A stretch of DNA of 64,000 nt from Paracoccaceae bacterium. GTDB taxonomy: Bacteria > Pseudomonadota > Alphaproteobacteria > Rhodobacterales > Rhodobacteraceae. Shown here piece by piece: positions 8,525 to 17,548 of this stretch. Each line of letters starts with the position of its first letter. Within the stretch, counting starts at the first letter, position 1. The stretch is taken from positions 124,001 to 188,000 of the forward strand of contig JASJAR010000002.1 of the NCBI GenBank assembly GCA_030066905.1. The letters run 5' to 3'. The notes under the pieces were generated by a model, which saw only the letters and a list, made by a program, of their open reading frames with translations, made no database searches and was not told the origin of the DNA. Both the position numbers and the translations under genes were made by a program.

Positions 8525-9198
8525 AAATCCGCCCCCGCCGCTTCGACTTTGCCGTTGCGGATCCGCAGAACCCGGGCGGCAACCTTCGTCTTAGCCTGGC
8601 GGATCAGCGTGAGGTCGTGGGTGGCCACGAGCACGCTGCGCCCCATGCGGTTGAGTTCGAGAAGGAGCGCCAGCAGGCGCTGGGACATCTCCCAGTCGAC
8701 GTTCCCGGTCGGCTCGTCGGCAACGATGATCTCGGGCGACATGATCACCGCCCGCGCCAGCGCCGCCCGTTGCCGCTCCCCTCCCGAGAGCTCCGGCGGC
8801 AGCGCCTCGGCCCTGTGGGTGAGCCCCGTCCAGGCCAGAAGCTCGGCGAGGTTGCCTGCCTCGGCGGCAGTATCTCGCCCTGCGACGACAAGCGGCAGGG
8901 CGATGTTCTCCACAATCGGCAGATGGTCGAGGAACTGGCAGTCCTGATGCACCACCCCAATCCGCCTCCGGGCCTTCGCCACGCCGTCGCGGTCTAGGTT
9001 TCCGGCCGGTTCGCCGAAGACCTCGACCTGCCCCGTCGTCGGCCGGAGTTCCAGATAACAGAGCTTCAGGAGCGTCGTCTTGCCCGCTCCCGACGGTCCG
9101 GTGAGGAAATGGAACGACCCCTGTGGCAGCGCGAGCGACACGCCATCGAGCAGCGTTCCGCCGCCGTAGTTCATCCCAACGTCTTTGAGCTCGATCAC
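8521..9198 (-). CDS. ftsE: Cell division ATP-binding protein FtsE
   Basis: ABC-type ATPase of 225 residues that pairs with FtsX. Walker A is GPSGAGKTTLLKL, the signature is ELSGGERQRAALARA, Walker B is PEIIVADEPTGNVD and the switch histidine is in VLVATHDLTL. The Q-loop is GVVHQDCQFLDHLP. It is the first gene of a leftward operon ftsE-ftsX-plsC-ridA in which every junction overlaps. About 160 bases separate it from the divergent zinc-ribbon gene, so the two promoters must lie there. Confidence 0.95.
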   Translation of the reverse strand: MIELKDVGMNYGGGTLLDGVSLALPQGSFHFLTGPSGAGKTTLLKLCYLELRPTTGQVEVFGEPAGNLDRDGVAKARRRIGVVHQDCQFLDHLPIVENIALPLVVAGRDTAAEAGNLAELLAWTGLTHRAEALPPELSGGERQRAALARAVIMSPEIIVADEPTGNVDWEMSQRLLALLLELNRMGRSVLVATHDLTLIRQAKTKVAARVLRIRNGKVEAAGADL

Positions 9199-9358
9199 GG
9201 GGCCTCTGCCTTCGCGTGGGTGCGACTGTTTTGCCCCAGCAGGAGCCGGGGTTCAACGGCGCGCAAACCCCAGTGCTTTGAGATCCGCCCGGCCAGTGCT
9301 ATCCAAGGCAAAACAAGAGTGAGCAGATACCGGCGACACCTGCCGGAAAGGGGCAAAG

Positions 9359-10657
9359 ATGCGCATTTCCTGTCCGAACTGCCAGGCCCAGTACGATGTG
9401 GATCGGGCTGTGATCCCCGAGACCGGGCGCGACGTGCAGTGTTCGAGCTGCGCTCATACATGGTTTCAGAAACCGGTGCCGGAGTTCAGCCTGCGCCCCG
9501 CCACCCCAGGCGAAGAGCTTGCAGCCGACGGCTTGGCGGCCGAATCCGGGTCGGACGCCGCCTCGCCGCCGGTGGAAGAGGGCGCTGCGTCACCGCTTTC
9601 CGACGATGCGCCACTCCCCGAGGAGATCGAGGCCGAAACCGCAAGCGCCTTCGACGAGGGCGAAGCGGAGGACTGGGACGAGATCGAGCCCGACCCCGAA
9701 ATGGATGACGCTGCAGAGGGTGATGCCGGGGAGGACCTGGCTGCAGTGGCGGATTTCGAGACGAAAGAGGCGGCCGGCGACGCCGATGATGTCAGGGCGA
9801 AGGCGGCCGAAGAGAAGGCGCTCACTGCCCCCAATGAGGCGGCGAGACCCGTAGAGGACGAGGTCGATGCGGCGGACGAGGAAGCGCCGGTTGAGGACGC
9901 GACGGTCGAGGTAGACGGCGACGACGACCACGACGCCGGCGACAAGGTCCGCGCGGCAATCGACCGGCCGAAAGGCGCCCCCGTCGATCCCGAACCGCAG
10001 GACAGCGAGGGGTTTCGGACCTCGATGCGCGACGCAGTGACCCATACCGATCCCGACCCCGCCACTGCCCGACAGGAGCCGGGGCTCGACCGGGACGTCG
10101 CCGACATTCTCCGGGAGGAAGCCGAGTTCGAGGTCACACGCCGCCGGAGCGAGGACGCGCCGCCTGCCTTCGAGCCCCAGGGCGATCTCGCGCTGGAGGA
10201 GGGACGGGCATCGAACGTCCTCCGCGAACGGCTCGACCGGATGCGGGGCGATGGCATCCCCGAGCCGACGATCGCCGCGTCGCTTGCGGCTTCGGAAGCG
10301 GGCCAGCCGGAGCACCCGCGCCGGGACCGGCTTCCGGACATCGAGCAGATCAATTCGAGCCTGCGGCCGGGAGAAGGGACCGAGCCCCCCGAGATCCCGC
10401 TGTCGCCGAGCGAAGTGGCCGCGGCGCGTCGCTCGGGTTTCCGCGCCGGGTTTTCCACCGTGATCGCTATCGTCGCCGTCGCCGTCGGCGCCTATGTCTA
10501 TGCGCCCCAGATCATCCGTCTCGCGCCGTCCACGGAGCCCGCGATGATCTCCTACGTCGACTTCGCGAACGCGACTCGTGACCGGATCGACGGCATGATG
10601 GCTCGGGCGATTTCCGGCATAAACGGCGTGGTTGGCGAGGATCGCAACGGCGCCTGA
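9359..10657 (+). CDS. Zinc-ribbon (MJ0042-type) membrane protein with long acidic linker
   Basis: A 432-residue protein in three parts. The first 40 residues form a zinc ribbon with two CxxC pairs (SCPNCQAQYDV and QCSSCAHTWFQ). Residues about 45-345 are a low-complexity linker very rich in Asp, Glu, Ala and Pro, likely disordered. A single transmembrane segment near residues 365-385 (STVIAIVAVAVGAYVYAPQII) is followed by a short tail of about 45 residues. With the ribbon in the cytoplasm, the tail would be periplasmic. Similar proteins are found beside ftsEX in many Rhodobacterales, but I know no experimental function. The ATG follows an AAAGGGGC ribosome site. A DNA- or protein-binding role for the ribbon is only inference. 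Confidence 0.8.
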   Translation: MRISCPNCQAQYDVDRAVIPETGRDVQCSSCAHTWFQKPVPEFSLRPATPGEELAADGLAAESGSDAASPPVEEGAASPLSDDAPLPEEIEAETASAFDEGEAEDWDEIEPDPEMDDAAEGDAGEDLAAVADFETKEAAGDADDVRAKAAEEKALTAPNEAARPVEDEVDAADEEAPVEDATVEVDGDDDHDAGDKVRAAIDRPKGAPVDPEPQDSEGFRTSMRDAVTHTDPDPATARQEPGLDRDVADILREEAEFEVTRRRSEDAPPAFEPQGDLALEEGRASNVLRERLDRMRGDGIPEPTIAASLAASEAGQPEHPRRDRLPDIEQINSSLRPGEGTEPPEIPLSPSEVAAARRSGFRAGFSTVIAIVAVAVGAYVYAPQIIRLAPSTEPAMISYVDFANATRDRIDGMMARAISGINGVVGEDRNGA

Positions 10658-10968
10658 GGCCCGAACCGGAAAACACCCCTGATGCCGGATGCCCATCGGT
10701 CTAGGAGCGTCGTCGGCCTTGGTGTCGAACAAAAGCTGAACGGTCAGACCTGCGATTTCGACAAATAGGTTCCGGGCCTAACCCCGCGGCACCGAGCCTA
10801 CGGAGCGCGTGGCCCCCGGTCGAGCCCGGTGCGTGTGTGGCAATCGAGATCCGGGCCGCGCGATGCCGCCTTATAAAGGCCGGGATCTGCCGGGTGCGTT
10901 TCCAAAGCCAGACCTCTTGCCCTCTCAGCCTCGTTCTGCCGAAAAGGCGCCGCGCCGCCTCGCCCGCC
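10658..10968. other. Intergenic stretch with one imperfect hairpin
   Basis: 311 bases between two convergent genes with no credible ORF. It contains an imperfect hairpin AGATCCGGGCC ... GGCCGGGATCT (10847-10888, one mismatch, 20-base loop). Just upstream is CCCCGGTCGAGCCCGG (about 10815-10830), which resembles a decayed core of the palindromic repeat found elsewhere in the window. Otherwise I see nothing in it. Confidence 0.4.
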
Positions 10969-13542
10969 TCAGAACCTGTCGAGCAGCCGCCTGAGATAGT
11001 CGAGCTCTTCATCGGGCCGCGACTGTTCAGATGATCGGCGCCGGATCTCGTCTAGGATCTCGCGCGCCCGGCGGTAGACGTCCTCGTTGCCGGTCAATTC
11101 CTCGTCGGTACCTATGCGCCCGTTCTGGCCCGCTTCGCGGCCCAGCGGATCGCGGTTGCCATCGGGGTTGGCTTCGCCGAGGGCCTGGCCCTGCTGACCG
11201 GCCTGCTGTTGCTGCTCGGCGAGCTGCTCGGCGAGGTCGCGCATCCCTTCGCGCAAGGCCTCGATGGCCTCCGACTGCCGGTCGAGGGCACCGGCGAAAT
11301 CCTCTTCGCGCAAGGCTTCCTCGGCGCCATCCATCGCCTCGCCTGCGCGGCCGAGATTGTCGCGCGCGGCATCCCCCTCGGGTGTGCCGGCCCCGGGAAG
11401 GTTCTCGGTCTGGCGCCGGAGTTCCTGACGGAGCGCGCGCTGACGGTCGGCGAGGTTCTCCTCGAGCCCCTGGCCCTGCCCCGGCTGGCCGTTGGGCTGT
11501 TGTCCCTGACCCTGCCCTTCGCCGAACTGCTGTTCGCCGTTCTGGCCTTGCCCGGGCTCCTGGCCGGGCTGGCCCTCGCCCTGCTGCTGGCCTTGCTGGC
11601 CCGGATTGAACTGGTCCTGAAGATCGCGGAATGCCTCGTCGGAAAGGTCCTGCTGTTCGCGGAGCGTCTCTGCAAGGCCCTGGAGCGCCTGCTGGCCGGG
11701 GCTCTGCTGGCCCTGACCGGGGCCTTGGGTGACCTGCATGTTCTCCATCATCTGGCGGAGCTGTTCGAGCAGACGCTGCGCCTCCTCCATGCGGCCCTCT
11801 TCCATCAGCCGTTGCAGCTCTTGAAGCATGTCTTCGAGCTGCCCTTGGGTCATCTCCTGCATTTCGCCCTGGTTCTGGGCCTGGCTGTCGGGGTCCTGCT
11901 GGGATTGTTCTGCGAGCTGGCGCATGTAATCCTGCATCGCCTCGCGCAGCTCTTGCATGAGCTCGGCAATCTCTTCGTCGGTGGCCCCGTTTTCGATGGC
12001 CTCGGCGAGACGGTCCTGCGCCCGGCGCAGCCGTTCGAGCGCATCGGAAAGGTCACCCTCCTCGACAAGGAGCGCAATGTCCCAGAGCACCGCCGCCATC
12101 TCGTCGCGGGCGTCCTCGGTGAGCGTGCCGTAATCCGCCGCCGCCTCGAGCCGCCGGATCAGGACGCGGAGCTTTAGATAGGCGGTCTCCTGGGTAAACA
12201 CCTCGTCGGGCCGGTACGAGACCGCGCGCAGCATCGATGCCACTCTGGGGGCGTTCGCTCGCGCCCAGAGAAGGTCTCGGCGCTGTTCGACGATGGCTTG
12301 GGCGAGCGGGTCGAAGAAGCGCCGCCCCGGCATGATCTGCTGGACCGGCCCGGTGCTGCCCACCTGCTCACGGGCGTCCTCCGCAGCAAGCTCGATGGTC
12401 ACCGGCAGTCCGGCCCAGGGGTGTTCGGCGAGGTCCTCGGTCAGAACTTCCGAAAACGCCGCCCGGTCGCCGGCAATGGGCATCGGCAGATCGAGGACGA
12501 TCGCATCGCGCGGGTCGGGGTCCGCTTGAAGCCCGTAGCGGCGGTCGACCTCGACCAGATCGAGAACGATCCGCGCGGTCCCGCCCTCGACGCCGTAATC
12601 GTCCCGCGCCGAGAACGGTTGGCGGAGCTCGCCTGTGATGGTGCGTTCGAGCGGGCCGTCCGCGGTGATCTCGGGCGGATTGTCGGGGATCACACGGATG
12701 TCCCATGACCGCCCGCCGGGCCCCGCGATCTCAATCTCGCCAACCTGGGTGATCGTGAAACTCTGGGTCGGCTCGGTTGCCGGCGGGAGTTCCCCCGTGC
12801 GCCCCGAGACTGTCTCGGCGACCGACAGCGCTCCGACCTCCCCGTATAGGCGGATCGTCACCCGACTGCCATCGGGCACCGAGAACGCGGCCTGTTCGAT
12901 GTTGTTGAGATAGAGGCTCGGGCGGCCGGTATGGAGCGGTGGTTCCACCCAGCCCTCCCAGGCCGGGCCGGCCGCCAGCGCGTCGCCGCCGCCCTGACCG
13001 ATCTCGGTGACTGTGGCGGCGCGGAACACCGACCCAAACAAGAGCGCCATCACGAGCGCGACCGCAGCGACGTAGCGCAGCGCATAGGGATCGCGTGCCG
13101 AGAGTTTCAGATCGGGCGGCGCAGCCTTCACGGCCGCCAGCCGCTCCTCCATCCGGCGGACATGGGCCGCCCAGACCGCTTCGGAGGCCGCGTCGCCGGC
13201 GCCCACGGCCTGGGTGTCGCCGACCGCCGCGATCGGATGGCCGGGCAGCGTGGCGTCGAGGCGTTCCAGCGCATCGGCGCGGCTTGGCCAGCGGAACCGT
13301 GTGACACCGTGCCAGAGCGCGGCCCCTGCGCCGAGCACCGCGAGCACACCGGCGCCCCAGACCGCTTCCAGAGGCAGCGCGTCGTGTGCCCCGAGCATCA
13401 GCGCTGCGACCGCGACGAAAAGGATCGACCAGAACGGCCAGAATGCGCGGCAGAGACGCTCTGCCACTATACCCATACGGGTCAGAACAAGCGGACGCCT
13501 CAGCCGGGCCGCCACAGCTTTGGGAAGGTCAGGACTTGCCAT
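10969..13542 (-). CDS. TIGR02302 / DUF4175 family membrane protein
   Basis: An 857-residue protein of the alphaproteobacterial TIGR02302 family. Two hydrophobic helices near residues 30-80 (FWPFWSILFVAVAALMLGA and GVLAVLGAGAALWHG) and a third near 150-172 anchor it. They are followed by a periplasmic beta-rich region and a long helical region (about 400-660) dominated by Glu, Gln, Arg and Met. Residues about 610-700 are extremely Gln/Gly/Pro-rich (for example GQGQQSPGQQ, PGQEPGQGQ), then a final helical tail. No enzymatic motif is visible. It follows lysA by only 36 bases on the same strand, an order common in alphaproteobacteria, so it is probably cotranscribed with argH-lysA. Function unknown; a cell envelope scaffold is only inference. 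Confidence 0.85.
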   Translation of the reverse strand: MASPDLPKAVAARLRRPLVLTRMGIVAERLCRAFWPFWSILFVAVAALMLGAHDALPLEAVWGAGVLAVLGAGAALWHGVTRFRWPSRADALERLDATLPGHPIAAVGDTQAVGAGDAASEAVWAAHVRRMEERLAAVKAAPPDLKLSARDPYALRYVAAVALVMALLFGSVFRAATVTEIGQGGGDALAAGPAWEGWVEPPLHTGRPSLYLNNIEQAAFSVPDGSRVTIRLYGEVGALSVAETVSGRTGELPPATEPTQSFTITQVGEIEIAGPGGRSWDIRVIPDNPPEITADGPLERTITGELRQPFSARDDYGVEGGTARIVLDLVEVDRRYGLQADPDPRDAIVLDLPMPIAGDRAAFSEVLTEDLAEHPWAGLPVTIELAAEDAREQVGSTGPVQQIMPGRRFFDPLAQAIVEQRRDLLWARANAPRVASMLRAVSYRPDEVFTQETAYLKLRVLIRRLEAAADYGTLTEDARDEMAAVLWDIALLVEEGDLSDALERLRRAQDRLAEAIENGATDEEIAELMQELREAMQDYMRQLAEQSQQDPDSQAQNQGEMQEMTQGQLEDMLQELQRLMEEGRMEEAQRLLEQLRQMMENMQVTQGPGQGQQSPGQQALQGLAETLREQQDLSDEAFRDLQDQFNPGQQGQQQGEGQPGQEPGQGQNGEQQFGEGQGQGQQPNGQPGQGQGLEENLADRQRALRQELRRQTENLPGAGTPEGDAARDNLGRAGEAMDGAEEALREEDFAGALDRQSEAIEALREGMRDLAEQLAEQQQQAGQQGQALGEANPDGNRDPLGREAGQNGRIGTDEELTGNEDVYRRAREILDEIRRRSSEQSRPDEELDYLRRLLDRF

Positions 13543-13578
13543 TACCCTCTGCGATCTGGGGGCTCAGCCGGAATAGGT

Positions 13579-14844
13579 CTAGAGCCATTCGGGGATGGTA
13601 TCTCGATTGATCATCTCGTCAAAGGTGGGCCGAGGCCGGATGACGGCATGTTGATCCCCTTGAACGAGGACCTCGGGGATCAGCGGGCGGCTGTTGTATT
13701 CCGAAGACATGACCGCGCCGTAAGCCCCCGCCGAGCGGAATGCCACAAGATCGCCCGCCGCCACGGGCGGCATGCTCCGCGCCTTGGCGAAGGTATCGCC
13801 GCTCTCGCAGACCGGACCGACGATGTCGTACGGATGCGGCTCTGCCCCCGGAGCCGCCTCCACCACGGGGACGATATCATGATAGGCGCCATACATCGCG
13901 GGCCGGATGAGATCGTTCATCGCACTGTCGAGAATAAGAAAATCGCGGCCCTCGCCGGATTTGACGTAGATCACCGACGATACAAGGATACCCGCATTCC
14001 CCGCAATAAGACGCCCCGGTTCGATCTCGATCTCGCAGCCGAGATCGCCCACCGTCTCGTGAACGACCGCGCCGTACTCGGTGGGCAGCGGCGGGGCGAG
14101 GTTGGAGCGCTCGTAGGGGATGCCGAGGCCCCCGCCGAGGTCGAGGCGGCGGATATCGTGGCCATCGGCACGAAGTTGCCGGGTGAGCGCGGCGACCTTC
14201 AGATAAGCTTCGCGGAACGGGTCGAGATCGGTCAGTTGCGACCCGATATGGACGTCGATCCCGACGACCTCGATCCCCGGCAGCGCGGCGGCTTCGGCAT
14301 AGACCTCGCGCGCACGGCCGATCGGGATGCCGAACTTGTTCTCCGATTTGCCGGTGGCGATCTTTTCGTGGGTCCGGGCATCGACATCCGGGTTCACCCG
14401 GACCGTGACCGGAGCCGTCAGCCCGAGTGAGACCGCGATTTCGGAGAGCGCGCGCATCTCGGGCTCGCTCTCGACGTTGAACTGGCGGATGCCGCCGATC
14501 AGCGCAGCGTGCATTTCGCTGGCCGTCTTGCCGACGCCGGAAAAGACAATTCGCTCGCCGGAGAAGCCGGCCGCCCTGGCGCGCGCATATTCTCCACCCG
14601 AAACAACGTCCACCCCGGCTCCGAGACCGGCCATGAGCTTTAGGATCGCCTGGTTCGAATTGGCCTTCATCGCGTAGCAGACGAGATGGTCGAGACCGAC
14701 CAGCGCCTCGTCGAAGAGCCAGTAGTGCCGGGTCAGCGTCGCGGTCGAATAGACGTAGAACGGCGTGCCCACTGCTGCCGCAATGTCGGGCAGGGGAACG
14801 TCCTCGGCATGAAGGATGCCGTCGCGATAGAGAAAATGGTCCAT
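13579..14844 (-). CDS. lysA: Diaminopimelate decarboxylase
   Basis: PLP-dependent fold-type III decarboxylase of 421 residues that makes L-lysine from meso-diaminopimelate, the last step of lysine synthesis. The PLP lysine is in CYAMKANSNQAIL. Other landmarks are GVDVVSGGEYARA, NPDVDARTHEKIATGKSENKFG, VVGIDVHIGSQ, LDLGGGLGIPY, EPGRLIAGNAG, the GPVCESGDTFA substrate loop with its Cys from the partner monomer, and SAGAYGAVMSSEYNSRP. Cytoplasmic homodimer. It lies in a leftward series argH - two lipoproteins - DUF2834 - lysA - TIGR02302. A gap of 72 bases separates it from the DUF2834 gene. Confidence 0.97.
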   Translation of the reverse strand: MDHFLYRDGILHAEDVPLPDIAAAVGTPFYVYSTATLTRHYWLFDEALVGLDHLVCYAMKANSNQAILKLMAGLGAGVDVVSGGEYARARAAGFSGERIVFSGVGKTASEMHAALIGGIRQFNVESEPEMRALSEIAVSLGLTAPVTVRVNPDVDARTHEKIATGKSENKFGIPIGRAREVYAEAAALPGIEVVGIDVHIGSQLTDLDPFREAYLKVAALTRQLRADGHDIRRLDLGGGLGIPYERSNLAPPLPTEYGAVVHETVGDLGCEIEIEPGRLIAGNAGILVSSVIYVKSGEGRDFLILDSAMNDLIRPAMYGAYHDIVPVVEAAPGAEPHPYDIVGPVCESGDTFAKARSMPPVAAGDLVAFRSAGAYGAVMSSEYNSRPLIPEVLVQGDQHAVIRPRPTFDEMINRDTIPEWL

Positions 14845-14917
14845 GGCCCGGGCCTCTTAGCAGATCGGAGGGGCCGCGCAATCGCCGGACGAGGCGGTCT
14901 TTCCTCCGAAATATCGG

Positions 14918-15235
14918 TCAGGTAACGGGGCGGGTGCGCAAAAAGAGATAAAGCGGCAGGCCGCAGGAAAGGCCGATACAGAAGGTCGCCGGGAGCGCCA
15001 GGAGCCCGATCCAGTTCCGCCGCACCGCCACCTCCGCGATCACCCAGATCGCCAGCGCAATGGCCGCGATGGTGAGGTCCCAGACAAGACCGGTGGTCGA
15101 AGCGTTGACATACCACGCGTCGATCAGGCCCGAGAGCCCGGTGCCGGTCTCGCGCATATAGCTGACGAACCAGTACATCGGGTGGATCGCGCCCCAGATG
15201 GCGAGGGCGAGGTAGAGCATCCGCAAAGGCGACAT
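14918..15235 (-). CDS. DUF2834 family small membrane protein
   Basis: A 105-residue protein with three predicted transmembrane segments: MLYLALAIWGAIHPMYWFVSYM, LVWDLTIAAIALAIWVIAEVA and IGLLALPATFCIGLSCGLPLYLFL. It fits the DUF2834 family of short membrane proteins of unknown function. The ATG shares one base with the preceding lipoprotein stop (TGATG), so translation is coupled. Its place between lipoproteins and lysA suggests it is carried in the operon; no motif suggests an enzymatic role. Confidence 0.75.
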   Translation of the reverse strand: MSPLRMLYLALAIWGAIHPMYWFVSYMRETGTGLSGLIDAWYVNASTTGLVWDLTIAAIALAIWVIAEVAVRRNWIGLLALPATFCIGLSCGLPLYLFLRTRPVT

Positions 15236-15363
15236 CAGAACCGTTCCGTTACGCCGATGGTCGAGCGGGCATCGACGGTCAAACTGTCGTCGACCGGCAG
15301 CGGCTCCCCGTCCGCCCCGCAGGCGGCGAGGGTGAGAAACCCGAGAAGCGCAAGCCGCTTCAC
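15235..15363 (-). CDS. Tiny LptM-like lipoprotein (42 residues)
   Basis: Starts at GTG 15363 and encodes a 42-residue pre-lipoprotein: [15 protein letters not shown] is a short signal peptide with lipobox LAAC, and the mature chain begins CGADGEPLPVDD. The pattern CGxxGxPL resembles the CGxKGPL signature of LptM (YifL), the small lipoprotein that helps LptD oxidation in E. coli, and alphaproteobacteria often have such a gene just before lysA. The start overlaps the stop of the preceding lipoprotein gene (GTGA), and its stop overlaps the DUF2834 start. The LptM assignment is inference from a short motif and gene position. The mature protein would be outer-membrane anchored. Confidence 0.65.
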   Translation of the reverse strand: MKRLALLGFLTLAACGADGEPLPVDDSLTVDARSTIGVTERF

Positions 15364-15521
15364 AGCCCGACGCTCACGCCGGCGGTGGTCCGGCCGCTGG
15401 TGCCCGACACCGTGTTCGTGACGCTCGTTCCGTCGGTGCCGACGCTGATCGCAGTACCGAAGCCCACCGTTTCGCAACCTGTAAGCATTGCGAGGCTCAG
15501 CATGATTGCCAGTCGTTTCAT
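15360..15521 (-). CDS. Tiny lipoprotein (53 residues), unknown
   Basis: Starts at ATG 15521, whose bases overlap the argH stop as ATGA, and ends at 15360 overlapping the next gene's GTG. The product opens [19 protein letters not shown], a clear lipoprotein signal peptide with lipobox LTGC. The remaining 37 residues are rich in Gly, Thr, Ser and Val (for example [16 protein letters not shown]), suggesting a flexible or repeat-like beta segment. The overlap on both sides, the good signal peptide and the downstream genes on the same strand argue that it is real despite its size. No function is known to me. Confidence 0.7.
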   Translation of the reverse strand: MKRLAIMLSLAMLTGCETVGFGTAISVGTDGTSVTNTVSGTSGRTTAGVSVGL

Positions 15522-16906
15522 CCCAGTCGCTCCTTCCAGGCCGCGATCTGTTCGCGCACCCGCACCGGTGCGGTGCCGCCGTAGGATGTGCGGCTGGCGA
15601 CCGACTTGTCGACCCCGAGGACGTCGTAGACCCGTCCTGTGATCGCGGGATGTGCAGATTTCAGCGTTTCGATGTCGAGGTCCGGCAGGTCGACCCCCCG
15701 GGCCTCGGCCTCGGCCACGAGCCGGCCCGTGACGTGGTGGGCGTCGCGAAACGGCAGGGCGGCCTCGCGCACGAGCCAGTCGGCCAGATCGGTAGCCGTG
15801 GAAAACCCGGTGGCGGCGGCCGCGCGCAGGGCGTCGCGGTTGGCCTCCATGGTGCGCACCATCCCTTCCATCGCCGCCAGCGAAAGCATCAATGCATCGG
15901 CGGCGTCGAAGACCTGTTCTTTGTCTTCCTGCATGTCCTTCGAATAGGCCAGCGGCAGGCCCTTCATCACGGTGAAGAGCCCCACGGCCGCGCCGAGGAT
16001 GCGCCCGATCTTGGCGCGGATGAGCTCGGCGGCATCGGGGTTCTTCTTCTGCGGCATGATAGAAGAGCCGGTGGTGAAGCGGTCGGGCAGGGTCACGAAG
16101 CGGAACTGCGCCGAGGACCAGATGACGAGCTCTTCGGCCAGCCGCGACAGATGCATCGCCGTGATTGCGGCAGCGGAGAGGAACTCCAGCGCGAAGTCAC
16201 GGGCCGAGACCGCATCGAGCGAGTTGGCCATCGGCCGGTCGAAGCCGAGGGCTTCGGCCGTCGCGTCGCGGTCGATGGGAAAGGATGTCCCGGCGAGGGC
16301 GGCCGCTCCCAACGGGCTTTCGTTCATCCTGCCCCGCGCATCGGCGAACCGGCCCCGGTCGCGGGCGAACATCTCGACATAGGCGAGCATATGGTGGCCC
16401 CAGGTCACAGGCTGGGCGACCTGAAGATGCGTAAAGCCCGGCATCGCCCAATCCGCCCCTGCCTCGGCCTGGGCGAGAAGGGCGCGTTGCAGGGCGAAAA
16501 GCCCGGCCTCGGCGGCCTCGCATTGCCCCCGCACCCACATCCGCAAATCCGTGGCCACCTGGTCGTTGCGCGACCGCGCGGTGTGGAGCCGGCCGGCCGG
16601 GTCCCCTACGATCTCCTTCAGCCGGGCTTCGACATTCATATGGATGTCTTCAAGATCGTTGCGGAAACCGAATGTCCCGCCTTCGATCTCTGACAACACC
16701 GTGAGCAGCCCTTCCCGGATCGCGGCGGCATCGTTATCGCTTAGGATGCCCGTGGCAGCCAACATCGCCGCGTGCGCCTGCGAGCCCTCGATGTCCTCGC
16801 GGGCGAGGCGCTTGTCGAACCCGATCGAGGCGTTGATCGCCTCCATGATCGCATCGGGGCCGTCGGCGAACCGCCCGCCCCACATGGTGTTCGAGGATTT
16901 GGTCAT
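15518..16906 (-). CDS. argH: Argininosuccinate lyase
   Basis: Fumarase/aspartase-superfamily enzyme of 462 residues from the ATG at 16906 ([17 protein letters not shown]), splitting argininosuccinate into arginine and fumarate. Landmarks are the N-terminal [18 protein letters not shown], the histidine region [18 protein letters not shown], and the family signature [12 protein letters not shown] with the mobile-loop catalytic Ser. An in-frame extension to 17206 would overlap the divergent tlpA-like gene and is rejected. Only 24 bases separate its start from that gene, so the divergent promoters must overlap one or both coding regions. It heads the leftward argH-lysA series. Confidence 0.96.
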   Translation of the reverse strand: MTKSSNTMWGGRFADGPDAIMEAINASIGFDKRLAREDIEGSQAHAAMLAATGILSDNDAAAIREGLLTVLSEIEGGTFGFRNDLEDIHMNVEARLKEIVGDPAGRLHTARSRNDQVATDLRMWVRGQCEAAEAGLFALQRALLAQAEAGADWAMPGFTHLQVAQPVTWGHHMLAYVEMFARDRGRFADARGRMNESPLGAAALAGTSFPIDRDATAEALGFDRPMANSLDAVSARDFALEFLSAAAITAMHLSRLAEELVIWSSAQFRFVTLPDRFTTGSSIMPQKKNPDAAELIRAKIGRILGAAVGLFTVMKGLPLAYSKDMQEDKEQVFDAADALMLSLAAMEGMVRTMEANRDALRAAAATGFSTATDLADWLVREAALPFRDAHHVTGRLVAEAEARGVDLPDLDIETLKSAHPAITGRVYDVLGVDKSVASRTSYGGTAPVRVREQIAAWKERLG

Positions 16907-16930
16907 GACTTGAGGCCCCTGGAGGGTGAC

Positions 16931-17503
16931 ATGCGGTTTCTGAAGCTTGCGGTGCTTTATACGGCCCTTCTGACCGGTGCAAACGCGGCTCTCGCCGATG
17001 CCGCGCTCGAAGCGATGCGCGAAGGCACGATGCGCAAGCTTCTCTTCCACAGCGACGCCCAGCCGGTGTCCCAGGCCCCGTTCACGACGCCCGAGGGCGA
17101 GGAATTCACCCTGGCCGACTGGCAGGGCAAGTACGTCCTGCTCAACTTCTGGGCCACCTGGTGCGCCCCCTGCCGCCACGAGATGCCGGCCCTCGACGCG
17201 CTGCAACGGGAATTCGGCGGCGAGACCTTCGAGGTCGTCACCATCGCTACCGGGCGGAACACGCTTCAGGGCATCGAGCGGTTCTTTGCCGAACCCTCGG
17301 ACACGGCACCGCCGATCACGGACTTGCCGATCCTGCTCGATCCGAAGTCGGATCTGGCCTCCGAAATGGGCGTCCTCGGGCTGCCGATCACCGTGATCCT
17401 CAACCCAGAAGGCGAGGAAATCGCTCGGATGCGCGGCGACGCCGAATGGTACGGCGAGAGCGCCCGGGCGATCATCGCGGCGTTGATTTCCGGAGCCGGC
17501 TAG
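16931..17503 (+). CDS. TlpA-like thiol:disulfide oxidoreductase
   Basis: A 190-residue exported thioredoxin-fold protein. An N-terminal signal segment ([19 protein letters not shown]) precedes a TlpA/ResA-type domain with the active site [15 protein letters not shown] (WCxxC) and the cis-proline loop [15 protein letters not shown]. Such proteins reduce periplasmic disulfides, for example in cytochrome c or cytochrome oxidase assembly. TlpA of Bradyrhizobium is the studied example and also lies beside argH. The ATG at 16931 is preceded by GGAGGGTG. The helper that would reduce it (CcdA/DsbD) is not in this window. Confidence 0.88.
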   Translation: MRFLKLAVLYTALLTGANAALADAALEAMREGTMRKLLFHSDAQPVSQAPFTTPEGEEFTLADWQGKYVLLNFWATWCAPCRHEMPALDALQREFGGETFEVVTIATGRNTLQGIERFFAEPSDTAPPITDLPILLDPKSDLASEMGVLGLPITVILNPEGEEIARMRGDAEWYGESARAIIAALISGAG

Positions 17504-17548
17504 GGGGGCGCCGCCCCGGCTGTACTTTCGCCAAGATTGAGGGGGCTT

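Noticed and set aside
6639-8594. 651-codon plus-strand frame over ridA, plsC and ftsX
   Set aside because: The minus strand gives three well-recognised proteins with overlapping start/stop junctions; the plus frame has low-complexity Arg/Ala/Pro/Ser composition.
9466-10458. Ser-rich 330-codon minus-strand frame
   Set aside because: Antisense to the acidic linker of the zinc-ribbon protein, with a Ser/Ala-rich composition caused by Asp/Glu/Ala codons on the other strand.
11209-12177. Leu-rich 322-codon plus-strand frame that looks like a membrane protein
   Set aside because: It mirrors the Gln/Glu-rich helices of the TIGR02302 protein (Gln/Glu codons read antisense as Leu), so the hydrophobic look is an artefact.
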